Shown here in pieces: positions 51,631 through 59,912 of a stretch of 64,000 nt of DNA. Position 1 is the first letter of the stretch. Each line of letters opens with the position of its first letter. Position numbers and translations under genes: made by a program. Source of the DNA: Nostoc cf. commune SO-36 (GTDB taxonomy: Bacteria > Cyanobacteriota > Cyanobacteriia > Cyanobacteriales > Nostocaceae); NCBI RefSeq assembly GCF_023734775.1, contig NZ_AP025734.1, positions 124,001-188,000 of the forward strand, in the 5' to 3' direction. The notes beneath the pieces were generated by a model. It made no database searches. It saw nothing but the letters and a program-made list of their open reading frames with translations, and had not been told where the DNA came from.

Positions 51631-53171
51631 TTATGCTATTTCATTGTCTGCTTCCAAGGTTTTTATGACTTTCTCTAAATTCTCTTTAATAGGCGTGTTC
51701 TTATGGACTTGTAACTCCCAACCACAACTGTGAGCTTTTTTAAAACGTTGTTAGTGCGCTCTAAAGTGGATTTTAAAATAGGTAGAAAGTTTTTATTTGT
51801 TCTCCAGTGTGGGCAGTTGTAGCAACCATCGAAACCAGGAATATCACAATTACCTAGTATCTTGGGTCTAGCGCAATAGCCATGTTCTAAAGCTCTGGCT
51901 TGTACGTTCTTCTTGAACCATTCCAGGTCATCATTGCTAGACAGTATCGTTTCCTCTAGTTTAGCAGTTTCTCCCTTGAAATTAACTACCCTTGATTTAT
52001 GGTATTTCTCAACCTCTTTGCTGAGAGTTTCATCAAAAATATGAGCATATACCATCGTCATTTCTGGCGATTCATGCCCTAAAAAACGCTGGATAATATG
52101 CTGAGGAACACCAGCATTAATCATACGAGTACCAACCGTATGCCGGAATTGATGAGATTGAAAATTCCAAATTTTACCCGAACTATCCTTGACATTAAAC
52201 TTTTGAGCTAATCTCTTAATATAGTTAATAAAGGAAGTACTTGTCATGAGTTTAGGCTCTGGTATAAAGTCATCACTTTTCCCTGTTGCCCTTCCACAAA
52301 ATAAGTAAGTAAACCCATTTCCTAATTCTTCTTTTATATAAGCCTGTTGTTCTTGTATGACTTTAGCTAACTCATTACTAATAGGCTTGGTATGTTCCTT
52401 ATTCATCTTATACATTTGATATTGAATATACCATCCTCCTTTTCCATTAGACTTTAAACAATCAAACTTTAGTCTTGTTAATTCCCCTATCCTAAAACCG
52501 CATTCTATATCAACTAGAACCATTCTCATTACAGACTTAGGTAAATACTCTAAATGTTGATTAAGCTGCGTCATAACCCCTTCTGGGATGAATCGAGGAA
52601 GTCTTTTTGACTCTTTTGGCCAGTCTTCAAGTCTAATCAGAGCAGGTTCGACTTGAAACCAGTTGTTAACAACCCCTGTCTCAAAGAATGTTTTGAGTAT
52701 AGATATACAATGTATATGATGGAAATATGAATAATTATTTCCTCTCAAATAGGACAAGTAATTTATTATTAATTCTCTGCTAATACCGGGAAATTCTTGA
52801 CTATAACTTATTGCTGTCAAAAAATCTGAAAAAACGTTTATGTAAGCTACTTTTACGATTAAAGTAGAAAAAGCAAGTCTGGTATTAGACAAATAGAGAA
52901 TAAACTTTTTAAAGTAATATTTAAGCCAAGGTTGTTGTATATAGGAGAAATTAATTTTATTATGGGCATGAATTCCTTTTTCATAACCTAAATGCTCAGT
53001 TGTCCAAACATCATGGTCAAACTCAAATTCTTTAGGAGCGATAAGAATATGTGGTCTTTTTGCTCCAAATGTTTCTTTAGGTCTGTTCTCTACAGTAGGT
53101 TTAGTCTGCTCTAATACTTGCATTTCTAGAGAAGGATATATTAGGTCTTTGGCTATCTCTTCTATTTTCAT
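51631..53171 (-). CDS. tnpB: TnpB-like tyrosine recombinase of a Tn554-type element, with -1 frameshift site
   Basis: The zero frame (53171-51675) gives 498 aa with tyrosine-recombinase catalytic residues in LVDIECGFRIGELTRLKFDC (Arg), FQSHQFRHTVGTRMINAG (His-x-x-Arg), RFLGHESPEMTMVYAHIFDE (His and Tyr). A C-terminal zinc-finger-like part follows (YCARPKILGNCDIPGFDGCY, NCPHW). At 51735-51741 the mRNA has A AAA AAG. Slipping -1 there replaces the tail LTVVVGSYKS with AHSCGWELQVHKNTPIKENL and extends to TAA 51631-51633, a tail that looks more like other TnpB proteins. Its start overlaps tnpA by 4 nt. Confidence 0.85.
51735..51741 (-). promoter_or_regulatory. A AAA AAG slippery heptamer in tnpB
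   Basis: In the zero frame the codons are TTA AAA AAG, forming the canonical bacterial -1 slippery heptamer. The alternative frame directly downstream codes for a sensible C-terminus. A lost A in an A7 run would give the same picture. Confidence 0.5.
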
Positions 53172-54277
53172 TTTGATGACTCCTGTTGTGCTAAATATTT
53201 TTTGTACTCTTCAATCATGTCTTGATCATCAAGATGAATATAGGTGTTAACCGTTGTCTGAATATCAGAGTGACCTAATCGCTTTTGTACATAAGACATA
53301 TCCCATCCTGCACGAATTAATTCTGTTGCATGAGTATGCCTTAATAAATGAGGGTTTACCTTAATTCCTATTTTTTGAGATAACCTTCTAAACAAACTAT
53401 CAACAGTTTTGTATCCCAAAGGTGTACCAATTTCTCCTTGAGCAGGAGCTTTGATAACTACAAAGATAAAGTCACAATCAATTTCTTCTGGGTACTCATC
53501 ACAGAGGTAGGCTGAGTACCATTGCATTAATTCTTTGCTAACATGAACTGTTCGCTCTACTCCAGCCTTGGCTCTAACTAGGTTAAAATTATCTAATCTT
53601 GGTACAACATGAATCTCCGACGTTTTCCCTGTTACCATATCTTCATGTCTTAGTCCTAGTACCTCACCTATTCGTAGACCTGTTTCATATAGCAACCTAA
53701 TTAAAAACTTGTCGCGTAATGTGTTACAAGCTTCAACCAAGGTGTTAACTTGTTTAGGTGTTAAGCATCCAGGGAATGTCTTTGGTTCTTTTATCTTTAA
53801 TAGTCGCGTCTTAACCTCTTTACCTTTGCTAAGGTGGTGTAAAAAAGGCTTATATTTACGCCCTGGCTGTAATTGATAGCGATAAGCATCTACCCCCTCT
53901 GTTGCTCCTATACGCTCTTGGAACTCATAGAACCCACAAACAGTTGTTAGGCAGTGATTGATAGTTTTTTCGCAGCGTTTGGAAACAATAGGCTGAGTAG
54001 ATAAAACGCTCTTCGACGGGTTTCTCAGCCAGTGGATAAAGTTTGATAGCTGTGACAAGCTAATTTCTTGCCAATCTAGCTTTGAATCTCGCAAAAATTC
54101 CCAAAATAGTTTCAGGTTGTAAGCATAGGTCTGAATCGTGTTTGGACTCCGCCCGACGCTGTCAAGGTAATGTAAGTACTTTTGGATTGGCGAAACCGGT
54201 AAATAATCGTCATCCAGCACTATCCAAACCGGACGGTTGGAGTTTGGGAGGATACCTTTTTGGACTTTCATCCTCAC
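53168..54277 (-). CDS. tnpA: TnpA-like tyrosine recombinase of a Tn554-type element
   Basis: A 369-aa integrase. The N-terminal SAM-like DNA-binding domain (YLHYLDSVGRSPNTIQTYAY, FIHWLRNPSKS) is followed by the catalytic domain: LYETGLRIGEVLGLRHEDM (Arg), NPHLLRHTHATELIRAGWDM (His-x-x-Arg), KRLGHSDIQTTVNTYIHLDD (His and nucleophilic Tyr). Together with tnpB and tnpC it makes the three-gene cassette of Tn554-like site-specific transposons. The stop overlaps the tnpB start (ATGA). The cargo and exact ends of the element are not clear. Confidence 0.88.
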   Translation of the reverse strand: MRMKVQKGILPNSNRPVWIVLDDDYLPVSPIQKYLHYLDSVGRSPNTIQTYAYNLKLFWEFLRDSKLDWQEISLSQLSNFIHWLRNPSKSVLSTQPIVSKRCEKTINHCLTTVCGFYEFQERIGATEGVDAYRYQLQPGRKYKPFLHHLSKGKEVKTRLLKIKEPKTFPGCLTPKQVNTLVEACNTLRDKFLIRLLYETGLRIGEVLGLRHEDMVTGKTSEIHVVPRLDNFNLVRAKAGVERTVHVSKELMQWYSAYLCDEYPEEIDCDFIFVVIKAPAQGEIGTPLGYKTVDSLFRRLSQKIGIKVNPHLLRHTHATELIRAGWDMSYVQKRLGHSDIQTTVNTYIHLDDQDMIEEYKKYLAQQESSK

Positions 54278-54337
54278 ATAACCTCAATCTCTTTGATTAC
54301 ATTGTAATCGTATGCTACACAAGAGCGGAAACGTAAA

Positions 54338-54376
54338 AACAGCGTAGTGATAAAACTTAATATCAGCTACGCTGTT
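54338..54376. promoter_or_regulatory. Inverted repeat upstream of tnpA
   Basis: AACAGCGTAG and CTACGCTGTT form a 10-bp stem around a 19-nt loop, followed by a TTG-repeat tract. It lies 60 bp upstream of tnpA. It may be a regulatory or end-binding site, or a terminator of transcripts entering from the left. Confidence 0.4.
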
Positions 54377-54546
54377 GTTGTTGTTGTTATTTAAAATTTA
54401 ATAAGACATAAAAAACTGATATCACCCTAAAAGCCATCTGTAATTAGCTGACTCTTGTTTTGGGGTAGATGTTGCAGTGTCATGTCATGGGACAAAACAC
54501 CCTAACCCCCACAGATGGATGCAGTTTGTTCTATTATTGGGTAGAC

Positions 54547-54566
54547 AAGTCTAGTCAAGTCTAGTC
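54547..54566 (+). promoter_or_regulatory. Tandem 10-bp repeat abutting the RHH gene start
   Basis: AAGTCTAGTC occurs twice head-to-tail and ends directly against ATG 54567. This leaves no room for a Shine-Dalgarno sequence. It is a likely autoregulatory operator for the ribbon-helix-helix-like product. Confidence 0.55.
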
Positions 54567-55037
54567 ATGAGCCGACCACAATTAAACATCAAGTTTGATG
54601 GAGAGGGAGAGAAAGAACTACTTGAGGCTGTAAAGGCACGAGCGCAGTTGGAGCGTATTTCTCTTAAAGAATTTGTTTTGGATGCTTTGAAAAATCGCCT
54701 GAGAGTTCCTCTATCTACCCAAAGCAGCCCAGTTCTTACCAAGGGAGAACTGGGCGAGTTGAAACGACGTATAGATGATAATCAGATAGGCTTGATGGGG
54801 GAAATTAGGAAGGACAGAGATCAGATTGCAACTCTTGCAGCAGCGATCGCTCTGATTGAATCGCGTCTAGATGTTCTTGACCCTCCTACTCGGGCAGTAA
54901 GTGAAGATAGTCCGGCTAGACAGTATAGACATGGATGGGAAGAAGACTGTGAACCAGGAAACAGAGCTTGGGACACCTGGGGAAGTGATGCTATTGAGTT
55001 CTTAGATACAGTCAGATGGGGTGATGCTGATGGGTGA
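54567..55037 (+). CDS. Ribbon-helix-helix-like protein with coiled coil
   Basis: A 156-aa protein. The N-terminal 45 residues (PQLNIKFDGEGEKELLEAVK, LERISLKEFVLDALKN) fit a ribbon-helix-helix DNA-binding fold: a strand followed by two helices with the S-LKEFV-DAL pattern. A helical middle (about 55-105) may form a coiled coil; the C-terminus is acidic and Trp-rich. It may repress its own promoter through the 10-bp repeats. The next small gene overlaps its end by 17 nt. Confidence 0.6.
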   Translation: MSRPQLNIKFDGEGEKELLEAVKARAQLERISLKEFVLDALKNRLRVPLSTQSSPVLTKGELGELKRRIDDNQIGLMGEIRKDRDQIATLAAAIALIESRLDVLDPPTRAVSEDSPARQYRHGWEEDCEPGNRAWDTWGSDAIEFLDTVRWGDADG

Positions 55038-55224
55038 AATTAATGATTTGCGATTTACTGCTACACCAGAGGACTTGGCCAGATGGGAGTGGTTTTTTAA
55101 GGAAATGGAGAAACGCGGACTGATAACCATTTTTGAAAAATCTAACCAGTATGCAAATCGTGGCGACTCGAAGCTAAAGCGGCAATATTTCAAAGTCAAA
55201 TTAAATGTAGACAATTCTGAGTAA
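55021..55224 (+). CDS. Small protein of unknown function, 67 aa
   Basis: The frame starts at GTG 55021 or the adjacent ATG 55024, overlapping the RHH-like gene, and reads GEINDLRFTATPEDLARWEW, FFKEMEKRGLITIFEKSNQY and a basic strand KLKRQYFKVKLNV. A compact alpha-beta fold is likely. The overlap suggests a coupled pair with the RHH-like gene. No family was recognised. Confidence 0.5.
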   Translation: MMLMGEINDLRFTATPEDLARWEWFFKEMEKRGLITIFEKSNQYANRGDSKLKRQYFKVKLNVDNSE

Positions 55225-55306
55225 TACTTATGTAGGCGTAGCCCACACTTCTCTACGAGAGGCTGCGCCAACGACAAAGACATCGCTTTTCTTGGTATGT
55301 GCCTTT

Positions 55307-55343
55307 CCATATTGTTCTAGTAAGCTTTACTAGAACAATATGG
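55307..55343. promoter_or_regulatory. 17-bp-arm palindrome TTCTAGTAA type, left of GIY-YIG-like gene
   Basis: CCATATTGTTCTAGTAA, a 3-nt centre and the exact complement form a 37-bp structure. Its core TTCTAGTAA/TTACTAGAA recurs at 56262-56282 on the other side of the same gene. It lies beyond the 3' end of that gene and could also terminate transcription. Confidence 0.55.
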
Positions 55344-55356
55344 GTTGGGTTTATGT

Positions 55357-56235
55357 TTATTCCTTGCTCTCATCGTCGAAACTCCATAGCAGCACTTCAA
55401 TTTCTCGCTGCAATGCCTCAATACGCCTACGGGTTGCTAGCCCTTGTATTGCTACGTTGTATGCCAAGGTGTCAGGCTTTCCTAGGTGCATGGTTTTAAC
55501 CTTGCCGCTTTTCTGGTAGTCCTTGCCCTGGCTTAACCAGAACGCTTTTTGCTTGTCGTTCATCTTTGTCGGGAACACTGGGTAATGACTCCACAATTTC
55601 CAGTATTCATAGCATCCGTAGAGTTTTTTCACTTTGTAAGTGCTGAGGTAGCAACCAGCTGGGGGTACAAATCCACTGCTCTCTAGTTCTCGTACCTCAG
55701 CCCGCAGCTGGTCAAGTCGTTGGCGGCGCTCCTGAGACTTGACCTTTCTAAATTCTTCTGCCTTATTTCTAATCTCATTTCGGTAAGCAGTAGCAATATT
55801 TTCAGGCGCAGGCGTGGGCATCACAGCATCTCTGTACATAGCCCAAATTTCCAAGTTCACCTTTTGGAAATCATGCCACCCGTCGATAGTTAAATCTTGA
55901 ATCAGCTGTAGTTTGTAGCGCCAGTCATTAAGTGTTGGTTCCCAATACTCAATCATGGCTTGTTTTATACCTTCCAAGTCTTCAGGCTCATCTACCAACA
56001 ACCACGCGATCCGAACATCGGACATCGCCGCGAGATGACTATATTGACTATTGGCAATCCACTTTTGATTTAGATTGAGTGTGGAATCTATATACAGTAT
56101 TTTGTTGTCTGCCCCTATGCAGAAGTAGACTGCTGGCACTGCTGGAAGTGTTGCCCGATTTCCTAATGAGACAGATGGTAGTGAGAAAGGATCAATCCCA
56201 CCTGGGGGTGGTAATGGTTGTATTGTACTGTTCAT
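55357..56235 (-). CDS. GIY-YIG-like protein with C-terminal extension
   Basis: A 292-aa protein. Residues about 30-105 (LPAVPAVYFCIGADNKILYI, DSTLNLNQKWIANSQYSHLA, LEGIKQAMIEYWEPTLND) follow the GIY-YIG nuclease layout, but the motifs read AVY and YID, so catalysis is uncertain. Residues about 150-290 contain a charged coiled region and YKVKKLYGCYEYWKLWSHYP, which may be a DNA-binding part. It is bracketed by two palindromes with the same core. Similar proteins are known from cyanobacterial plasmids (recollection). Confidence 0.6.
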   Translation of the reverse strand: MNSTIQPLPPPGGIDPFSLPSVSLGNRATLPAVPAVYFCIGADNKILYIDSTLNLNQKWIANSQYSHLAAMSDVRIAWLLVDEPEDLEGIKQAMIEYWEPTLNDWRYKLQLIQDLTIDGWHDFQKVNLEIWAMYRDAVMPTPAPENIATAYRNEIRNKAEEFRKVKSQERRQRLDQLRAEVRELESSGFVPPAGCYLSTYKVKKLYGCYEYWKLWSHYPVFPTKMNDKQKAFWLSQGKDYQKSGKVKTMHLGKPDTLAYNVAIQGLATRRRIEALQREIEVLLWSFDDESKE

Positions 56236-56261
56236 CTCACAGTTGGTAGTAGGCCAAATTA

Positions 56262-56282
56262 TTCTAGTAAACTTTACTAGAA
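56262..56282. promoter_or_regulatory. 21-bp palindrome upstream of GIY-YIG-like gene
   Basis: TTCTAGTAAA-C-TTTACTAGAA, fully symmetric, 27 bp before the start codon at 56235. It shares the core with the palindrome at 55307-55343. Operator candidate. Confidence 0.6.
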
Positions 56283-56512
56283 CATTATAGGCAGAAACTC
56301 CTTAATGCAATTGTTGCTTGCCTAGCTTAAGTTTCTATTTTTAATAAGAAAGTAAGTAGCTATAACATGAAACACTTGATGGTTTAATGGTTTATTTTTT
56401 GCTAACTGTCAACATTAGCCAACTGGACAACCTATAAATCGCCATTTGGTCTAGCTGTTTCCAGATCAAGCCTTGTTAGATTAACTGCTAAGGCAATCAG
56501 CTTTGAGTACCT

Positions 56513-58537
56513 ATGGCTACCAAAACACTGACCAAACCTAAGCAAAGACAAAATTCTCAAAATCGCTCATGGGAAAACCTGACAGATCGCCGCAAACTGC
56601 GCCATATCGAAAACACACTCTCTAAAGCGATCGCATCCTCAATTCAGGATGATTCTATCCAGTCCCACGAAGACTTTAAAGCCTATGTAGAAAATTACAG
56701 CCAGGAATCAGGTAAAGCCCCCATCACAGTAGAACTCTGTGTAGGAGGTGGAGATGATGACGAGATTAAAGGCTATCGCTTTTACCTCACCAACGATCCC
56801 GATCACAGAACTAGTGGCAAGTACCTGATTAAAAACCTAGAAGGAATTACCAACAAAGATGAAAACTACTTCACCCCTTCTAACATTGCTGAAATTTGCG
56901 GTTTTGCTGAAACAGAACTTGACGATCTCGATGATGAATTAGAAGATGATCTGCTCGATTTAGATGAACAAAATGAAGAAATAGATGATATAAATGACGA
57001 ACTAGACGACCTATCAAATGACGATTTCAACACTAAACTTGACGACCTAGATGACTTAGATGAAGAAAACGAGCCATCTGTTAGTCGTGTTAGCGCAGCC
57101 CACACTAAAACTCAAGTCAAAACTTCAACTAAAACCCAAAGTAAGTCTCAACCCAAGGCACAAGCTAAAACTCAAGATAAAACTAACACCAATAAAACTG
57201 CTGCCAAAAACTCCAAATCCAGAGAGCCTCTAGATGAAACTTCGCGTTTAAGTGCCACAGCTGCCACCAATGGACGAGAAGTAAATGGGGTGAATTTAGC
57301 AGGACTAGCTGGACAATTGGGAACTCTGGGAATTGCGGTGGGACAAGGTGTTTTGGAACAGCTAGCAGCCGAAGCTGATGAAAAGCGGCTTGAACGAATT
57401 CTCAAAGAACTGCAACGGCAAAATGACCGTGTAGATAACATAGCCAGTCGCTTGCAAGAAGCAAAGCCGGACTCACCAGAGTCTCAAAACTCTCAAGATT
57501 CCCAAACTACATCTGAAGAATCAACCGCAGACAATCCACTGGCTGTAGCTGCTACCAAAATCGGCTCTAAAGTAGACAATATTGGTTCCAAGCTAGACCC
57601 TAAATACCAATCTCAACCATTTGAATTAGATAAAGATTCCAGCGTCAGCGAACAGCTTGACCAAATTGAAGCCTACCTGAAAGTTCTCTCCAAGCGACTT
57701 GACCGTTTAGAAATGGTAATTAGCCGATTGGAAAAACAGATGGCAGCACCACAAAATAATTCTACTGCTGTCGAGTCAGAAACTGATGCAGATATTGTCC
57801 AACCTAACTCTGTTAACCAACCACCAGCAGATGTTGACATTTTAGAACATCTCACGAAACGCCAAGCACAGCAACAACAAGCTGCCTGTGCTGATGCTTT
57901 AGTGGGGTTTGCCAAAGTAGCTGGTGAGTTATTTGACCAATCTCCCCAAGCAGGTATCGCCATTTCCAGTAACAAAACCTTATGGGTAGAAGCAGAAGAC
58001 AAGCAGGTAGCGATCGCCTTAGAAAAGACCCAAGGTGAAACACTCTTTGCTGCTACTCGCACTCAGGGACAGTGGGCGATCGCTGAAGATAATCTCAGCC
58101 CTGATGAAAAGACTGGCATCTGCAAACTGCCACAGTCGAAAGAGGAATACGCTCTCAAAGCCAGCACCCAAGCATTAATTCAAAAATTTCAAGAACAACT
58201 ACCTAACCGATTTAACAGCGACGATGAACCGACATTCACCTGGACTGAAAAGGGCAAAGTCAAGTACGAGTTTGAAGTAGTAAAACTGCCCAATGATACA
58301 CGGCTACTTCAAGGATTTAACCCTAATCGTAACGATGAACAAGTGCTTGATGCCGTTTTAGTACCAGGGCAGCCCCCGGAGGTTTTGCAGTGCAGCATCC
58401 CCCTGCGTGAGATAGAAACGCTACTGGATAATCAGCAATCAACTCCTTCTACCCAAGCCCAGACTGATAAAGATACTGCAAGGCAACGCCAGAAACAAAC
58501 TCAAAGAAAAGCCAGCAAACCAGAAATGCAAGTTTAA
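56513..58537 (+). CDS. Large modular protein at head of conjugation cluster, unknown function
   Basis: A 674-aa protein: an N-terminal alpha-beta region (about 15-130, KAPITVELCVGGGDDDEIKG), a very acidic stretch (about 140-190, mostly Asp/Glu/Leu), a Lys/Thr/Gln linker (about 195-240), and a helical segment (NGVNLAGLAGQLGTLGIAVG). Two coiled coils follow (EADEKRLERILKELQRQNDR; EQLDQIEAYLKVLSKRLDRL) before a C-terminal beta-rich domain. No signal or membrane segment is seen. It starts 20 bp upstream of a VirB2-like gene, so a cytoplasmic transfer role is likely. No family was recognised. Confidence 0.65.
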   Translation: MATKTLTKPKQRQNSQNRSWENLTDRRKLRHIENTLSKAIASSIQDDSIQSHEDFKAYVENYSQESGKAPITVELCVGGGDDDEIKGYRFYLTNDPDHRTSGKYLIKNLEGITNKDENYFTPSNIAEICGFAETELDDLDDELEDDLLDLDEQNEEIDDINDELDDLSNDDFNTKLDDLDDLDEENEPSVSRVSAAHTKTQVKTSTKTQSKSQPKAQAKTQDKTNTNKTAAKNSKSREPLDETSRLSATAATNGREVNGVNLAGLAGQLGTLGIAVGQGVLEQLAAEADEKRLERILKELQRQNDRVDNIASRLQEAKPDSPESQNSQDSQTTSEESTADNPLAVAATKIGSKVDNIGSKLDPKYQSQPFELDKDSSVSEQLDQIEAYLKVLSKRLDRLEMVISRLEKQMAAPQNNSTAVESETDADIVQPNSVNQPPADVDILEHLTKRQAQQQQAACADALVGFAKVAGELFDQSPQAGIAISSNKTLWVEAEDKQVAIALEKTQGETLFAATRTQGQWAIAEDNLSPDEKTGICKLPQSKEEYALKASTQALIQKFQEQLPNRFNSDDEPTFTWTEKGKVKYEFEVVKLPNDTRLLQGFNPNRNDEQVLDAVLVPGQPPEVLQCSIPLREIETLLDNQQSTPSTQAQTDKDTARQRQKQTQRKASKPEMQV

Positions 58538-58556
58538 TTCTACCGAGAAGAGAAAA

Positions 58557-59192
58557 ATGAACAACACAAAATCTCACATTTCTCAGTTAAAACTTTTGTC
58601 ATCTCGTAAATTTTCAACCAACTTGAGAAACCTGAAAATCAACCGCACTGACTTACTTTTTATTTTACTATGTCTGGCGATTGGAATTTATTTGTTAGCT
58701 ACCAAACCCATATTCGTCACTATTTTGGGATGTGCCACCATTGTTTTCTTGAGTATTGGGTACGTAATTCGGACAGTACCAATTCTAGAAAAGTATTTAG
58801 GTAGAAAAATTCGCTTTTGGCATATTGTTGCCGCCATTATAACTGTTACCGCTTTACTCGATACCTTTACAACTCCAGCCCAAGCTATTTTCTTAAGCGG
58901 GTTGGAAAGCTTCTTCAATAATCTAGCTCAACAAAGTTCCCAAGCAGGAGGCGGTTCTACTAGCACTTTGGATGCCAACGTTGTTGGTTTGACATTCAAC
59001 CTAATCCGAGGTGCATTCTTGCTGCTGGTTGCTTCTGCTTCTCTATTTGCCTATAACCAAGCACAGCAAGGTAACGACTGGCGACCAATTGTGACTCAAG
59101 TCGGTCTAGCGTTCTCCATCGTAATTGCCATTGATGTCATCACTTTTATATTTGTCGGTAATGGCACAGGAACAACATCAGCCATCAGGTAA
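58557..59192 (+). CDS. VirB2/TrbC-like membrane protein (pilin candidate)
   Basis: A 211-aa protein with hydrophobic segments at about 33-48, 50-68, 88-112 and two more at about 150-168 and 183-203. The third segment ends TPAQAIFLSG, a good signal-peptidase site (AQA), so the mature part may be the last 100 residues: a Gly/Ser-rich loop (QAGGGSTSTLDANVVGLTFN) and two membrane helices. This is the size and shape of conjugative pilins. The assignment is by topology and by position before a VirB4-like gene. The gene starts 19 bp after the 674-aa gene. Confidence 0.55.
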   Translation: MNNTKSHISQLKLLSSRKFSTNLRNLKINRTDLLFILLCLAIGIYLLATKPIFVTILGCATIVFLSIGYVIRTVPILEKYLGRKIRFWHIVAAIITVTALLDTFTTPAQAIFLSGLESFFNNLAQQSSQAGGGSTSTLDANVVGLTFNLIRGAFLLLVASASLFAYNQAQQGNDWRPIVTQVGLAFSIVIAIDVITFIFVGNGTGTTSAIR

Positions 59193-59201
59193 ACCCTCAC
59201 T

Positions 59202-59252
59202 GGGAGCAGGGGATGCAGGGGGAGCAGGGGATGCAGGGGACGCAGGGGGGGA
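59202..59252. repeat. G-rich tandem repeat
   Basis: GGGAGCAGGGGATGCAG is repeated twice and followed by a GGGACGCAGGGGGG variant. An inverted copy of its first part (CCCCTGCTCCC, 59671-59681) lies on the other side of the four-helix-bundle gene. Confidence 0.6.
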
Positions 59253-59660
59253 TTAGTGATTTCTCAACCAAGGTGATGGATTATTAATCATATTCACCAG
59301 ACCAGATAAAACTTGGTTGTAATTTGCATAAATTTCTCGTCCTACTTCTACATTCATGTAGTTGCATTTGACAGCAAATTCAATCCAGGTTTGAGTTTCG
59401 GCAGCTTCTGCCTGTCTACGACACGCTGCGCGAACACAATCATTTAATTTAGCGATAAAAGCTGCTTCATAACGCCGTTTTCTCCATGCTTCTGCCATAT
59501 TGGCACACACAGAACGCCATGATCTACGAATTTGAAAAGTTTTGGAATATCTCTCCTCGACAGGGAACTTCTTTGATAACTCAAAAATTTTCATTGCTGC
59601 TTCAAAGGCAATTTTATAAATTCCCAAATCTTTATGATCTTTGATTGCTTCTTTATTCAT
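59253..59660 (-). CDS. Four-helix-bundle protein (23S rRNA intervening-sequence / Avd-like family)
   Basis: A 135-aa helical protein: DHKDLGIYKIAFEAAMKIFE, LSKKFPVEERYSKTFQIRRS, WRSVCANMAEAWRKRRYEAA, FIAKLNDCVRAACRRQAEAA. The order K-L-x-Y-A-E, FP-EER-x-L-x-Q-RR, S-x-x-N-x-AEG-x-R matches the family found in 23S rRNA intervening sequences and distantly in Avd proteins. It is transcribed against the surrounding transfer operon and is flanked by inverted G-rich repeats, so it was probably inserted there. Its function in this setting is unknown. Confidence 0.85.
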   Translation of the reverse strand: MNKEAIKDHKDLGIYKIAFEAAMKIFELSKKFPVEERYSKTFQIRRSWRSVCANMAEAWRKRRYEAAFIAKLNDCVRAACRRQAEAAETQTWIEFAVKCNYMNVEVGREIYANYNQVLSGLVNMINNPSPWLRNH

Positions 59661-59912
59661 TGTTTTGCCTCCCCTGCTCCCGAAGCCTCAAGAGCCTCCC
59701 CTGCTCTCTTCACCATAATCTCACTTTTCGCGTTGCTCCCCCCTTACTTGTCACTTCTTGCTTGACTGACTACTAATGCAGCATCAGAGAATTACACAAA
59801 TATGGCACAAGACAATCAAGAATTCATCAAAGTCAACCGGATTCTGGGTAAACAAGCCAGCATTGGGCCAATTCCGGCTGAACAGCTAGTTCCTTGGATT
59901 GCCATCATTGTA

